Shown here: piece by piece, positions 42,383 to 52,177 of the stretch
Position numbering within the stretch: the first letter of the stretch is position 1
How the letters are laid out: the number at the start of each line of letters is the position of its first letter
Assembly (NCBI GenBank): GCA_903895855.1
Contig: CAITVN010000052.1
Coordinates: forward strand, 21,867 to 85,866
From: Oligoflexia bacterium
GTDB lineage: Bacteria; Bdellovibrionota; UBA1018
Reading direction: 5' to 3'
Length of the DNA: 64,000 bases
The notes under the pieces: model-generated
The model's input: only the letters and a program-made list of their open reading frames with translations
Databases searched by the model: none
Told to the model about the DNA's origin: nothing
Translations under genes and position numbers: made by a program

Positions 42383-44455
42383 TTGAAAGAATTAAACAGC
42401 CAGAAGTTAGCTTTCTCCCAGGCTCCCAGCATTTCACCCTGGTTACTCATAGTTAGCCTGGCTACTTTGACCGTTATTTTGGTAAAGTACCTAACACCCT
42501 ATCTTATCGCACAGCCTGATTTATCACAAATCCCAAGAATTTTTACCATTCATCACTTGAGGTCTTGCGATCCTGATCCCATCCGAATCGCACGCTATTT
42601 TCTGGCAATTTCAGTGATGCCAACTGGCTTCTTTCTGGGTTTAGCCCTCTCGCAGAAAGGCCCATTTCGCAGCTTAAATTTGGGTAAAATTAAGATCGAC
42701 TCCATCCTGATTTGCATCGTTCAAATTGCTCTCATACTTGCATTGTTTTTTTCTTGGCGCTACCAGTACCAAATTTTGAAATATGCTTATTTCACGACCA
42801 CTAGCATTTGGTTTGCATTGGGTGGCGCCGCCGCAACAATCGCTGTCTTCTATCAGCTCCTAAAACGAGACCGAGTGATGCCGTCATCGATCCGAATCAC
42901 TTGGCTGCCCACCGTTTCAGCCGCGATACTTACCGTAATTCTCATCATTCCGGGGGTTCTAAATGAAACCAATCTGAAATTGATTCACCCTTTAACCGCT
43001 GCACATTTCGGACATTGGCTTGACGAGATCTCGGCGATCGTCAGTCAAAAAACAACCCTTGTTGATTTTTTTCCTCTTTATGAGAATCTCTTGGGTTACA
43101 TTTCACTTCCTTTTTTTAAGGTTTTCAAATTTTCAATTGGAACATTTACAGTCTGGACTTCATTTCTTTCAGGGGTGGCTACTCTTTCTTATTATTTTGT
43201 TTTCAGGTCTCTCACTCAGAGTTCTTGGAGCGGCTTTTTTCTTTTCCTAGCCCTAATTGGGATCGCTTTCTTTCCCATGGCCCGCGACCCCCTTTACAGT
43301 TCATTTAGTTACAATGCCCTTTGGCCATTTCGGTATTTCTTTCCAAGTATTCTTTCTCTTATTTTCTGCTTGGTTCTTGCTACTCCAACCCCTTTTAGAC
43401 TCTTCTTACTGGGAGTAATCACTGCAACGACGGCCCTGAATAATCTCGACTTCGGAATCCCGGCTGCAATCGGAGTCTTTGTCGGTTTGCTTTTGACCCA
43501 AGATCGACCCTTCTTTTGTACTCCTCTAGAAACCGCAAAGAGGGTACTCAGGTTTATTGCCGGACTGGTTTTCTTTATTTTTCTATTTATCAGTTTTACC
43601 TGGTTTCGCTCAGGCCATACGCCCAGATTTGATGCACTATTTAGATATCAGAAAATTTTCGCACTGTACGGATTTAATACACTACCCTGGTCGAAAGCCG
43701 GAATCCAGATCGACATCTATCTGGTATACATGGCTGCACTTCTCGTGGCAATTTACGACTCATTCACTATACAGACCAAGACGGCAATCGACAGAAAGCG
43801 GATTGGTTTGCTGGCTTTTTCGGCCATTTTTGGCTGTGGAGCATTAGCCTACTACGTTAATCGAACGCACCCCTGGACCCTGGCCGCTCAATTCATAGGC
43901 TGGGGTTTTGCTTGGGCGTTGCTGACAGAATGGGTTCTTGCCAAGATTGCGAATGAGTGGCAACGAACTGCAACGGTCTCAATGTTATGGATTTTGCCAT
44001 GTTTTGCGGTATTTTTTCACTATTTTATTTTTGTCTCTGAGCTACCAAGAAATCTATCTACCTCAGTGGCCGAACGAATTCGGCTTAATGCACATTCTGA
44101 ACCTAGCCAAGCTATCGACCGTAAAATTTTATTCGATTTTACCCAAGCCAATACTCATCCCGGTGAAGCGGTCGCAGTCATGCTCTGGGATGGTTTTAGC
44201 ATTTCACGAGAACTTGGTATCAAGAACACATTTCCCTTTGAAAGCAAGTATTCAATAATCGTCAAAGACCAGGTGACAGAAGTGATCGAGCAGATAGACA
44301 GTGCCGGAACTCAGAAAATCATCTCTGATTTTCCGGTGAGCCCAACTCAATTTCTTGAGCTCAAAGAGGCAATGAAAATGGCTGGATTTGCGGTGGCCAA
44401 ACGAAGTTCTTCAAACTCAGATTTGCAGCTTTGGAAAAAAATGATTGATCATTAA
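42383..44455 (+). CDS. Large polytopic membrane protein, function unknown
   Basis: A 690-residue protein with roughly 14 membrane helices (for example LLIVSLATLTVILV, FLFLALIGIAFF, VLRFIAGLVFFIFLFI). The C-terminal 130 residues are soluble. It has a general likeness to polysaccharide or lipid-linked sugar handling membrane proteins, but I see no catalytic motif I would trust. The start is a TTG at 42383 with AGAGG at 42368-42372 upstream. It lies 107 nt behind the GT-C-like gene, so co-function is plausible. Confidence 0.6.
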   Translation: MKELNSQKLAFSQAPSISPWLLIVSLATLTVILVKYLTPYLIAQPDLSQIPRIFTIHHLRSCDPDPIRIARYFLAISVMPTGFFLGLALSQKGPFRSLNLGKIKIDSILICIVQIALILALFFSWRYQYQILKYAYFTTTSIWFALGGAAATIAVFYQLLKRDRVMPSSIRITWLPTVSAAILTVILIIPGVLNETNLKLIHPLTAAHFGHWLDEISAIVSQKTTLVDFFPLYENLLGYISLPFFKVFKFSIGTFTVWTSFLSGVATLSYYFVFRSLTQSSWSGFFLFLALIGIAFFPMARDPLYSSFSYNALWPFRYFFPSILSLIFCLVLATPTPFRLFLLGVITATTALNNLDFGIPAAIGVFVGLLLTQDRPFFCTPLETAKRVLRFIAGLVFFIFLFISFTWFRSGHTPRFDALFRYQKIFALYGFNTLPWSKAGIQIDIYLVYMAALLVAIYDSFTIQTKTAIDRKRIGLLAFSAIFGCGALAYYVNRTHPWTLAAQFIGWGFAWALLTEWVLAKIANEWQRTATVSMLWILPCFAVFFHYFIFVSELPRNLSTSVAERIRLNAHSEPSQAIDRKILFDFTQANTHPGEAVAVMLWDGFSISRELGIKNTFPFESKYSIIVKDQVTEVIEQIDSAGTQKIISDFPVSPTQFLELKEAMKMAGFAVAKRSSSNSDLQLWKKMIDH

Positions 44456-44633
44456 GAATAAAAATACTTGATCAGATCCCACGAGTCGTAAACAACCAGT
44501 ACGGTCAGCGCGAGCCTGCTCTTGGGTTAACTCTTTACTCTAGACCCAACCCTGTAAAACTCAAATTGTTAAGAAATATCGTGTGACGCAGTCAGCATCA
44601 CGAACGGATCAGATCCCTTTTAGGACACCAAAA

Positions 44634-44708
44634 TGGAGCCGAAGATCGGGGTTGAACCGACGACCCCCGCTTTACGAAAGCGGTGCTCTACCACTGAGCT
44701 ACTCCGGC
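44634..44708 (-). tRNA. tRNA-Thr (CGU anticodon), CCA encoded
   Basis: The 75-nt gene reads GCCGGAG (5' acceptor), D arm GCTCAGTGGTAGAGC, anticodon stem-loop CCGCT-TTCGTAA-AGCGG, T arm GTCGG-TTCAACC-CCGAT and 3' CTTCGGC with TCCA. All stems pair. The anticodon in the loop is CGT, reading ACG threonine codons. It sits 64 nt downstream of gltX on the same strand and may be part of that transcript. Confidence 0.95.
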
Positions 44709-44772
44709 ATCATTTTGAAAAACTAGCATGTCAAAACTTATCGGCAATTTCAACGCAAAACACGTTTCAAAC

Positions 44773-46290
44773 TCACGAAGCTGGCGGTGGTACTGGCATT
44801 TTCTTCAAGTACTCGCCCGCTAATCGCATTCGGCGCCTGACGATCTCTTTTCCGATCACTTCGCAGGTCTCGGCCAACGACGGAGACTGCAGCGTGCCGG
44901 TCACTGCCACGCGTAATGTCATGAATACATCTTTTGTCTTGTTGCCCGAGTCTTTGCAGTAGGCTTCGGCGGTATCGTGAAGAATTTTTGCATTCCACTC
45001 GTCGAGCGCTTCAAATCGATCTAAGAGCTCGTTAAGTATTACTGCCGCTTTTTTCGACTCTACCCCTTTGGGTGGCAGTGGCGAACCCACGTAATTGAGA
45101 TCGCCGCCAAAAAAGAAATGGGCGTACGAGACAAATCCATCGAGGGTCTCAACTCGTTCTTTTACTAACTGAATCACTTTCTTGAGGTACTCGTCACCCA
45201 GGGTGACCTCTTTCAAGGCGTGAAGGTACTGATCATCGCTCAGCGTTCTTAGGTATTTTCCATTTAGCCAGTCAAGTTTCTGCAAATCAAATACGGGTCC
45301 GCCTAGCGACATGCGATCAAACGTAAAGTTCTCGACCATTTCTGCAGTCGTGAATATTTCGCGTTCGTCGGGCATGCTCCAACCCATGAGCCCCAAGAAA
45401 TTACGCAAAGTCTCAGGCAAAACACCCTTGCGTTGATAATACAAAATACTAGTAGGATTCTTTCGTTTCGAAATTTTCGATTTATCTGGGTTGCGAAGCA
45501 ACGGCATGTGAATGAACTGCGGCGCTTCAAAACCAAATGCACGGTACAGCAACACATGTTTCGGTGTACTCGATAACCACTCTTCACCACGAATCACATG
45601 GCTGATTTTCATGTGATGATCGTCAACCACACTCGCGAGGTGATAAGTAGGAAAGCCATCTGACTTGAGCAAGACCATGTCATCTAGCTGAGTGTTCTCA
45701 AAAGATACATCACCGCGCAAACAATCGTGTACAACCGTCTGCCCGCCAATCGGGGCCTTCAAGCGCACAGTCGAAGGGGCACCTGATGCTAGCTTTTCTT
45801 TCACAGCCGACTCGCTTAGGTCTCGACAGTGACGATCATAGCCCGACTGTTCTTTCTTGGCCTGCTGGGCTTCTCGAACTTGGGTTAAGCGCTCTGACGA
45901 ACAAAAGCAACGATAGGCCTCTTTCTTTGAAATCAATTCTTCTGCGGCCTCACGGTACATCGGCAAGCGCTCACTCTGGCGATACGGCCCGTATGGCCCG
46001 CCCACATCGGGGCCTTCTTGCCATTCAATACCCACCCACTTGAGGGCTTTCAAAATCATGTCTTCGCTCATTTTGCGATAACGAGTCTGATCGGTGTCTT
46101 CAATTCGCACGACAAAAGTGCCGCCATGTTTTTTTGCAAAAACAGAATTAAAAAGACCCATATAAGCCGTGCCAATGTGCGGATCACCAGTCGGACTCGG
46201 TGCGATTCGCACTCGCGGTGGCGCGGTCACTTTCACAGTTGAAAAGGCCTTTGGTGCTGCTGAGCTACCGGATTGGTTGATTTGAGTCAT
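44773..46290 (-). CDS. gltX: Glutamyl-tRNA synthetase
   Basis: The 505-residue class I synthetase attaches glutamate to tRNA. The HIGH-type motif is APSPTGDPHIGTAYMG, the KMSKS-type motif is KISKRKNPTS, and RIEDTDQTRY and VIRGEEWLSSTPKH are family blocks. A short N-terminal extension (MTQINQSGSSAAPKAFS) precedes the core. The tail ends in Pro-rich VPPPAS. kup lies 12 nt upstream on the same strand and tRNA-Thr 64 nt downstream, making a HAD/kup/gltX/tRNA unit. Confidence 0.95.
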   Translation of the reverse strand: MTQINQSGSSAAPKAFSTVKVTAPPRVRIAPSPTGDPHIGTAYMGLFNSVFAKKHGGTFVVRIEDTDQTRYRKMSEDMILKALKWVGIEWQEGPDVGGPYGPYRQSERLPMYREAAEELISKKEAYRCFCSSERLTQVREAQQAKKEQSGYDRHCRDLSESAVKEKLASGAPSTVRLKAPIGGQTVVHDCLRGDVSFENTQLDDMVLLKSDGFPTYHLASVVDDHHMKISHVIRGEEWLSSTPKHVLLYRAFGFEAPQFIHMPLLRNPDKSKISKRKNPTSILYYQRKGVLPETLRNFLGLMGWSMPDEREIFTTAEMVENFTFDRMSLGGPVFDLQKLDWLNGKYLRTLSDDQYLHALKEVTLGDEYLKKVIQLVKERVETLDGFVSYAHFFFGGDLNYVGSPLPPKGVESKKAAVILNELLDRFEALDEWNAKILHDTAEAYCKDSGNKTKDVFMTLRVAVTGTLQSPSLAETCEVIGKEIVRRRMRLAGEYLKKMPVPPPAS

Positions 46291-46302
46291 GAGTCACCTT
46301 TA

Positions 46303-48225
46303 CTAAATTTCAATTTGAATGCCTATTTCAATCACGCGATCAGGGGGCAATCGAAAATACTCGGTTGCCGAGCGGGCATTTCGCGACAGAAAAATAAAAA
46401 GTGATTTTCGCCATCCCGACAAATGCGAATTGCCAGTTTTAACAAACGTTTCTCGACCCAAGTAAAAACTCATGTCTTTCAAGTCGATATTCAAGCCGCA
46501 CGATTCGCACTTTGCCAAAATTTCTTGAATATCTGGAGTTTCAACATAGCCATAAGCCGCCACCACTTTGACAAAGTTATGACTGAGATCGGTCACCCGA
46601 ACCCGCTCATTCATCGCCACACTCGGCTCGCTCACCGTGATGATTGATAGCAAGATGACTTTTTCAGGTATGGTGTGACTGTGCTTGTAATAGTGCAATA
46701 ACACCGACGGTGCGATGTTTCGACTGAGTGTCATGAACACTGCTGTGCCCGGCGAGCGAAAAGGTTTTTCTCTTGATAGCTTCTCAAAAAAATCTTCAAG
46801 CGGCATCGCAAGCTCTGACATCTTTCGAGAAAGAATCTCTCGCCCCTGCTTCCAAGTCGTCATCAGAGAAAAAATAGCCAATGCAATGACAATCGGTATC
46901 CAACCGCCATGCATGAATTTGGTGAGATTCGCCAAGAAAAATGAAATATCAAAAACAAGAAAGATACTGACGATCGAAAGAGCCTTCCAGGTCGGCCAAC
47001 GCCACACGCCTTTCATCACCTGATAAAAAAGCAGGGTCGTGATGAGCATGGTGCCGGTGACGGCAATGCCGTACGCATCGGCAAGTTTTTCAGAGTTTTG
47101 AAAAGTCAAAACCAAGTAAATGCAAGCGATCGCCAGAAACGTATTGATTTTTGGGACATAGATCTGACCCTCGGTCTCACGCGAAGTGTGAATGATCGTG
47201 GTTCTCGGAAAATACCCCAACTGGACAGTTTGCTGGGTCAACGAAAAAGCCCCCGAAATGAGAGCTTGAGAAGCAATGATCGCGGCAATGGTTGCGATAA
47301 CCAAGACCGGATAGACCATCCAACCAGAAACTAATCCGTAAAAAGTATTAGACAAAACAGCTGCCCCGCCATCGAGAACCAACGCTCCTTGCCCAAAGTA
47401 ATTCAACAACAAGGCAGGAAACACCACGAGATACCACCCACGGCGAATGGGGCCCTTTCCAAAATGGCCCATATCGGCATACAGAGCCTCACCACCCGTA
47501 ATGCACAAAACGACGGCGCTGAGCACAAGCACACTGTGAATGCCATACCGAAACATGAACTGAATGGCGTACACCGGCGACAAGGCTAGCAGAATATCGG
47601 GCCGTTTAATGATCCAAGGAATGCCCATGAGGGCAATCACGATAAACCAAATCAAAATTAAAGGGCCAAACACTGAACCGAGCTTCTGAGTGCCCTTACT
47701 TTGAAAAGCAAAAAGAAATACAAGAATTAGGACGGTCAGGGGTACAACCAAAACATGAAGGTGCGGAGAAACTTCGATCAAGCCTTCCATCGCACCCAAA
47801 ACGGTGATGGCCGGCGTGATGACACCATCGCCATACAGCAATCCAGCGCCAATCAAGCCAAGCATCGTGATCAAGGTTCTCTCACTGAGCTTTGCCTTGT
47901 GAGCCATTCGCGGTATCAATAACGCTAACAAAGCCGTGATGCCGCCCTCACCTTTATTATCGGCTCGCAAGATAAACGTCAGGTACTTCACTGAAACAAC
48001 CAGAACAAGAGCCCAAAAAACTAACGACAGAATGCCCAAAATATTTTCGGGCAATAATGGCAGACCGTGGCTCGGATGAAAACTCATCTTGATCGCATAC
48101 AACGGCGATGTGCCGATGTCGCCAAAGACCACCCCTAGTGCCGCTAGAGTCAGGTTCCATTGTAACGATTTTGGCTGGCTATTTTGACGTTGTTGATGGG
48201 TCGATCGGGTCGGTTTTTTTTTCAT
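46303..48225 (-). CDS. kup: Potassium uptake protein Kup
   Basis: A 640-residue inner-membrane K+/H+ symporter of the KUP/HAK family. It starts with a basic stretch, then LGVVFGDIGTSPLYAIKMSF, the conserved opening. About 12 membrane helices follow, with the family blocks DNKGEGGITALLALL and GGEALYADMGHFGKGPIR, and a cytoplasmic tail of about 160 residues. No ribosome site is obvious before the ATG, 8 nt after the HAD gene's stop, so translation may be coupled to it. Confidence 0.95.
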   Translation of the reverse strand: MKKKPTRSTHQQRQNSQPKSLQWNLTLAALGVVFGDIGTSPLYAIKMSFHPSHGLPLLPENILGILSLVFWALVLVVSVKYLTFILRADNKGEGGITALLALLIPRMAHKAKLSERTLITMLGLIGAGLLYGDGVITPAITVLGAMEGLIEVSPHLHVLVVPLTVLILVFLFAFQSKGTQKLGSVFGPLILIWFIVIALMGIPWIIKRPDILLALSPVYAIQFMFRYGIHSVLVLSAVVLCITGGEALYADMGHFGKGPIRRGWYLVVFPALLLNYFGQGALVLDGGAAVLSNTFYGLVSGWMVYPVLVIATIAAIIASQALISGAFSLTQQTVQLGYFPRTTIIHTSRETEGQIYVPKINTFLAIACIYLVLTFQNSEKLADAYGIAVTGTMLITTLLFYQVMKGVWRWPTWKALSIVSIFLVFDISFFLANLTKFMHGGWIPIVIALAIFSLMTTWKQGREILSRKMSELAMPLEDFFEKLSREKPFRSPGTAVFMTLSRNIAPSVLLHYYKHSHTIPEKVILLSIITVSEPSVAMNERVRVTDLSHNFVKVVAAYGYVETPDIQEILAKCESCGLNIDLKDMSFYLGRETFVKTGNSHLSGWRKSLFIFLSRNARSATEYFRLPPDRVIEIGIQIEI

Positions 48226-48233
48226 GAATGAAA

Positions 48234-49178
48234 CTATTTTTCTGCTAATATTTTAGCGACTTCATCTAGAGTCTGTACGCCATAGAAACGCACCCGACCG
48301 GATTGAGTTGCTAGGATCTTTTCAGACCAGCTTGGGGTGTAATCACGAATTCTGAGTATCAATTTTAAACCGCGCGGAAACAATTCTGGCTCTGATTGAG
48401 CCAAAGCAAAGGGCAAAGCAAGGTCGAGCGAAAAAACATCGCCTATTACGGCATCGGGTCGCTCTTGGCGAATCAAAGCCTCATAATCAGGCCTAGACAC
48501 ATCGACAACTCGACCGCCTATTTCAATGGTCTTTCGTTCATCGCCCAGCGCAAACTTCTTGGCTCCGCCGCGAATACAAACGAACCCAGGCCTCACCTCA
48601 GGAAAAGTCGTCGAGGCCAACTCTGATTTTTTCAAAATATCTGAAATTCGATCACTACCTGAATTTGAAATAATCGTGACCAATGCCCCTGACCGCATCA
48701 TACCCTCGATGATTGGGCGAGTCGTCGTCTCGAGTGGTGTCGAAGTCACCGACTTCATCACCTCTTGAGTCATCTTGTTATAGGCGATTCCGGCAACCTG
48801 ATCGAAATGAACGTCAAACCGTTCATGGGTTCTGGCGTTTGAACTCCACAATTCTAAAAACTCAGGCGTCACTGTCTTGGCCACTTCGCCAAACGAACCG
48901 ACACGCATTTGGTCGATAAAATCGCCGACTGCGCTATTTAAAACAAAAGGGTCTTCATCAGAAAAAGCAGAAATTCTACCCTTAACTTTCCACCCCGTCA
49001 TGGTCGGATTTTTAGCGCAAAAACCCTCAGAAAGTTCGACTAATTTGTTAGAATTAACGACCGACCAGCCTAGCTGAATCAGTTCTTCAATAAATAATTC
49101 ACGCACCCGCACAGCCTCGTGAGTGAGGTTGGTCAGGACTCCATCAAAATCGGAGACTAACTTTACTGGATCGTTCAT
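48234..49178 (-). CDS. HAD-superfamily hydrolase-like protein
   Basis: A 314-residue soluble protein with HAD motif I KLVSDFDGVLTNL near residue 7 (nucleophile Asp and the Asp two residues on), motif II VTIISNSGSDR and motif IV DAVIGDVFSLDLAL. The large cap between motifs I and II has no clear relative. Substrates of this superfamily are usually phosphorylated metabolites. It is the first gene of a minus-strand group with kup and gltX. ATG at 49178. Confidence 0.7.
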   Translation of the reverse strand: MNDPVKLVSDFDGVLTNLTHEAVRVRELFIEELIQLGWSVVNSNKLVELSEGFCAKNPTMTGWKVKGRISAFSDEDPFVLNSAVGDFIDQMRVGSFGEVAKTVTPEFLELWSSNARTHERFDVHFDQVAGIAYNKMTQEVMKSVTSTPLETTTRPIIEGMMRSGALVTIISNSGSDRISDILKKSELASTTFPEVRPGFVCIRGGAKKFALGDERKTIEIGGRVVDVSRPDYEALIRQERPDAVIGDVFSLDLALPFALAQSEPELFPRGLKLILRIRDYTPSWSEKILATQSGRVRFYGVQTLDEVAKILAEK

Positions 49179-49304
49179 ATGAAGCAGTTATGTCGCCTAG
49201 CTGGGCCAGAGAGTCAACTGACAAGTCATGATTCAATGACAGTATTTGACGCAAGGTTTTAGCGTTGACCCTCAAACTTGGGGGCGATAGGGTGACGACA
49301 TTTA

Positions 49305-50456
49305 ATGGACACCGAAAATTATCAAATCAAACGCGTTGAATCCAAGCGTGACCTCAAGCAATGGGTCTGCTTTCAACTCGACCATTACCGATCTTGTCCA
49401 CAGTTTGTACCGCCATTGATTTCTGAAGAAATCGACACGTTTAGTGGCAAAAACCCAGTGAAAAAAATAGCCGATTTTGAGCTTTTCGTAGCACTAGATG
49501 GCCATAAGCCGATTGGCCGAATTGCGGCTATTGTGCACCACCTCGAAGAAAAAAAATTGGGCTACCGTAGGGGCCGATTTGGATGGTTTGAGTGCATTGA
49601 CGACTCAAGTGCCAGCCGACTACTTCTTGATGCCGCCAAGAACTGGCTTGTTTCTCAGAATTGCGTTGAAATGACAGGGCCCCATGGCTTTACCGACCTA
49701 GACCCAGAGGGCTTACTAATCGAGGGCTTTCAAGAAACCCCCACCATTGGTGGCTCTTACCACTACCCTTTCTACCAGAAACTGATCGCAGAATATGGTT
49801 TCCAGAAAGATGCAGATTACGTCGAGTTTCAGGTGCCGCTGCCGATGCCTGAACCTGCGTTGTTCGAAAAGTTAAGAAAACGATACGAAGACAAAATGCC
49901 TTACGTCGTCAAGTCGTGCGAATCGAAGAAAGAACTGCTCTCTATCGCACCCCAGTTCTGGGCCATTCTTGAAGAAAGTTTTGAAAAACTTTATGGAGTC
50001 ACTCCGCTCACTTCGCAGCAGAGCGAATACTATACGAAACGCTACCTCAGCTTTCTCGATCCTGAATTCATGCAAATTGCCGTGTCAAAAGAAAGCGGAA
50101 AGCTCGTTGCCTTTTTCTTGGCCATGCCCGGGTTGTCTACTGCGTTTCAAAAGGCAAAGGGCAAGTTGCTACCCTTCGGCTTTTGGCACCTGCTCAGACA
50201 ATCTCAAAAGCCCACATCGATGGATTTTTTGCTCGCAGGAGTCAAGCCCGGCCACCCCACCTCGCTGCTCGTGAGCTTTCTCTCGATGCAGATTTATCAA
50301 GTGGCCCGCAAACGGGGCATACAGTACTTCGAAACCAACAGAGAACTCGAAACCAACAAAACCGTGAACGGTATTTGGAGCAGCTTCAATGGCAGACTGC
50401 ATCGCAGATCACGTGTTTACAAACTCGAGCTTCAAGCCAAAAAGGAATCACCGTGA
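49305..50456 (+). CDS. GNAT-like N-acetyltransferase family protein (YghO-type)
   Basis: A 383-residue protein that resembles the YghO-like family: KQWVCFQLDHYRSCPQFVPP, then RIAAIVHHLEE and RRGRFGWFECIDD, TGPHGFTDLDPEGLLIEGF and the C-terminal RGIQYFETNRELETNKTVN. Two tandem GNAT-like halves are likely. The family often sits beside lipid or wall biosynthesis genes, with unproved activity. ATG at 49305. The next gene starts within its stop codon (GTGA overlap), so it heads a coupled trio. Confidence 0.75.
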   Translation: MDTENYQIKRVESKRDLKQWVCFQLDHYRSCPQFVPPLISEEIDTFSGKNPVKKIADFELFVALDGHKPIGRIAAIVHHLEEKKLGYRRGRFGWFECIDDSSASRLLLDAAKNWLVSQNCVEMTGPHGFTDLDPEGLLIEGFQETPTIGGSYHYPFYQKLIAEYGFQKDADYVEFQVPLPMPEPALFEKLRKRYEDKMPYVVKSCESKKELLSIAPQFWAILEESFEKLYGVTPLTSQQSEYYTKRYLSFLDPEFMQIAVSKESGKLVAFFLAMPGLSTAFQKAKGKLLPFGFWHLLRQSQKPTSMDFLLAGVKPGHPTSLLVSFLSMQIYQVARKRGIQYFETNRELETNKTVNGIWSSFNGRLHRRSRVYKLELQAKKESP

Positions 50457-52177
50457 ATCACAAACGAATGCCGATCATAAAAATAAGGCTAATTGGCCCA
50501 ATAGGCCTAATGAGCCTCGCGGCATTTTTCACTGGCATTGCGAGCATGGCCAACCAGAAACCGGCGGCACCCCAATGGACCCCAAAACTCGTTCTGACTC
50601 TAGTGATCGATCAATTTAGAGCCGACACCTTGATGCGATTCAACTCGAGATTTGCACCCGCTCGAGACAAAACAGGAAAACTAGGCGGATTTCATTTTCT
50701 CACCGAAGAGGGCGCATACGTACCCTACGCGAGTTACGAAATTCTACAGTCGATGACCGGCCCAGGCCACGCGACGATTCTCACGGGCAGCTATCCGTAT
50801 CGAAACGGCATCGCTGCGAACTACTGGTACGATTCGAAAACCGAGCAATCCGTGTACTGCGTTGACGATTCGTCGCAGAGTTTGGTGGGTATTGAAAATT
50901 CAGAAAAAATTCATAGCGGCACTTCACCGAAAAATCTCTTTGGCACCACGCTGGGTGACGAAATGAAGAATGCGGGATACCCTTCTCGAGTCGTTTCGAT
51001 CGCAATCAAAGACCGCTCGGCGATCTTGATGGGCGGATTTCGCGCTGATGCCACCCTGTGGTTCGAACCGAAGAACTTCAAATGGGTTTCAAGCACCTTC
51101 TATTTTCCGAATAAGAAATTGCCTGATTGGGTAACCCAAATGAATCAAAGCCTCGAAAAGAAAAAAAACACCGAGCTCACGTGGATGTTGTCGCCGATCT
51201 CAGAGATGTCAGGATTTTCGAGCGAAAAATCGATGGCCCTCACTGACGAATACAATGCCGGTAAAATCGGCGGTACGGGGTTTCCGCACAAAGTGGCTCA
51301 CGGTACCAAGAATGCCCTACTCTTGCCATTCGGCATTGATATGACCGAAGAACTGGCAGAAAAAGCGATTGAAGGGCTTAAACTGGGAACCTCCAAAACG
51401 CCTGACCTTCTGGCGGTGAGCTTTTCTACCCATGACTACTTGGCTCATGCGTTCGGTCCGAATTCTCAAGAAATTGAAGAGATGACTATCGCCGAAGACA
51501 GGGCCTTGTCTCGACTCTTTAATTTTCTCAACCGCCATGTACCGGGCGGCATTGAAAATGTGCTCATCGCTTTAACCGCCGACCACGGAGGCCCCAACAG
51601 TCCAGAATACCTCACCTCAGTTAAAGTACCAAGTGGACGAATCGATGAAGAAAAAATTCAAGCTGACCTTGAAAAATTGCTCATCACAAAATTTGGAGCG
51701 CCCAAGGGAACTAAAAATTGGATCATTGGCGATGATGACTTACAATTATACCTCTCAGCTAAGGCCATAGAAACCTCGAGCCACTCAAAACTCGAAATTG
51801 AAACCTTTGGAAAAGAATACTTAAAAAACATTCACGGTGTGGCCCGAGTCATCACTTCAAGTGAAATTGAAAGCGGCTTGTTTCCGCCTGCCCTCTTAGG
51901 GTCTCAGGTTGCAAAAACAGCCTATACCCAACGAATGGGAAATTGGATCATGATTCCGCAGCCCTACTTCATTGGAGCTGGTGACACCACTCAACACCTA
52001 ACGGGTTATGCGTATGATCGAATGGTACCGCTCATTCTGCGAGGAAAAGGAATCAAACCAGGAAAATTTGCGATCAACGCCCACGTAGTCGATTTAGCCC
52101 CCACGCTTGCGTGGTTTGTTCACTCTTTGCCACCAGCCGCTTGTGAAGGACGGATTCTCAATGAGATCATCAAATAG
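50453..52177 (+). CDS. PafA-like alkaline phosphatase / phosphodiesterase-superfamily enzyme
   Basis: About 574 residues after a short signal anchor (LIGPIGLMSLAAFFTGIASM). Metal-site motifs: VLTLVIDQFRADTLMRF (first Asp), the nucleophile Thr/Ser region SMTGPGHATILTGSYPYR, HDYLAHAFGPNSQE and LTADHGGPNSPE. These match PafA and other alkaline-phosphatase-superfamily exported phosphatases that release phosphate from monoesters. Start is GTG at 50453 with AAGGAA just before it, overlapping the previous stop by four bases. The next gene overlaps its end by 17 nt. Confidence 0.85.
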   Translation: MNHKRMPIIKIRLIGPIGLMSLAAFFTGIASMANQKPAAPQWTPKLVLTLVIDQFRADTLMRFNSRFAPARDKTGKLGGFHFLTEEGAYVPYASYEILQSMTGPGHATILTGSYPYRNGIAANYWYDSKTEQSVYCVDDSSQSLVGIENSEKIHSGTSPKNLFGTTLGDEMKNAGYPSRVVSIAIKDRSAILMGGFRADATLWFEPKNFKWVSSTFYFPNKKLPDWVTQMNQSLEKKKNTELTWMLSPISEMSGFSSEKSMALTDEYNAGKIGGTGFPHKVAHGTKNALLLPFGIDMTEELAEKAIEGLKLGTSKTPDLLAVSFSTHDYLAHAFGPNSQEIEEMTIAEDRALSRLFNFLNRHVPGGIENVLIALTADHGGPNSPEYLTSVKVPSGRIDEEKIQADLEKLLITKFGAPKGTKNWIIGDDDLQLYLSAKAIETSSHSKLEIETFGKEYLKNIHGVARVITSSEIESGLFPPALLGSQVAKTAYTQRMGNWIMIPQPYFIGAGDTTQHLTGYAYDRMVPLILRGKGIKPGKFAINAHVVDLAPTLAWFVHSLPPAACEGRILNEIIK

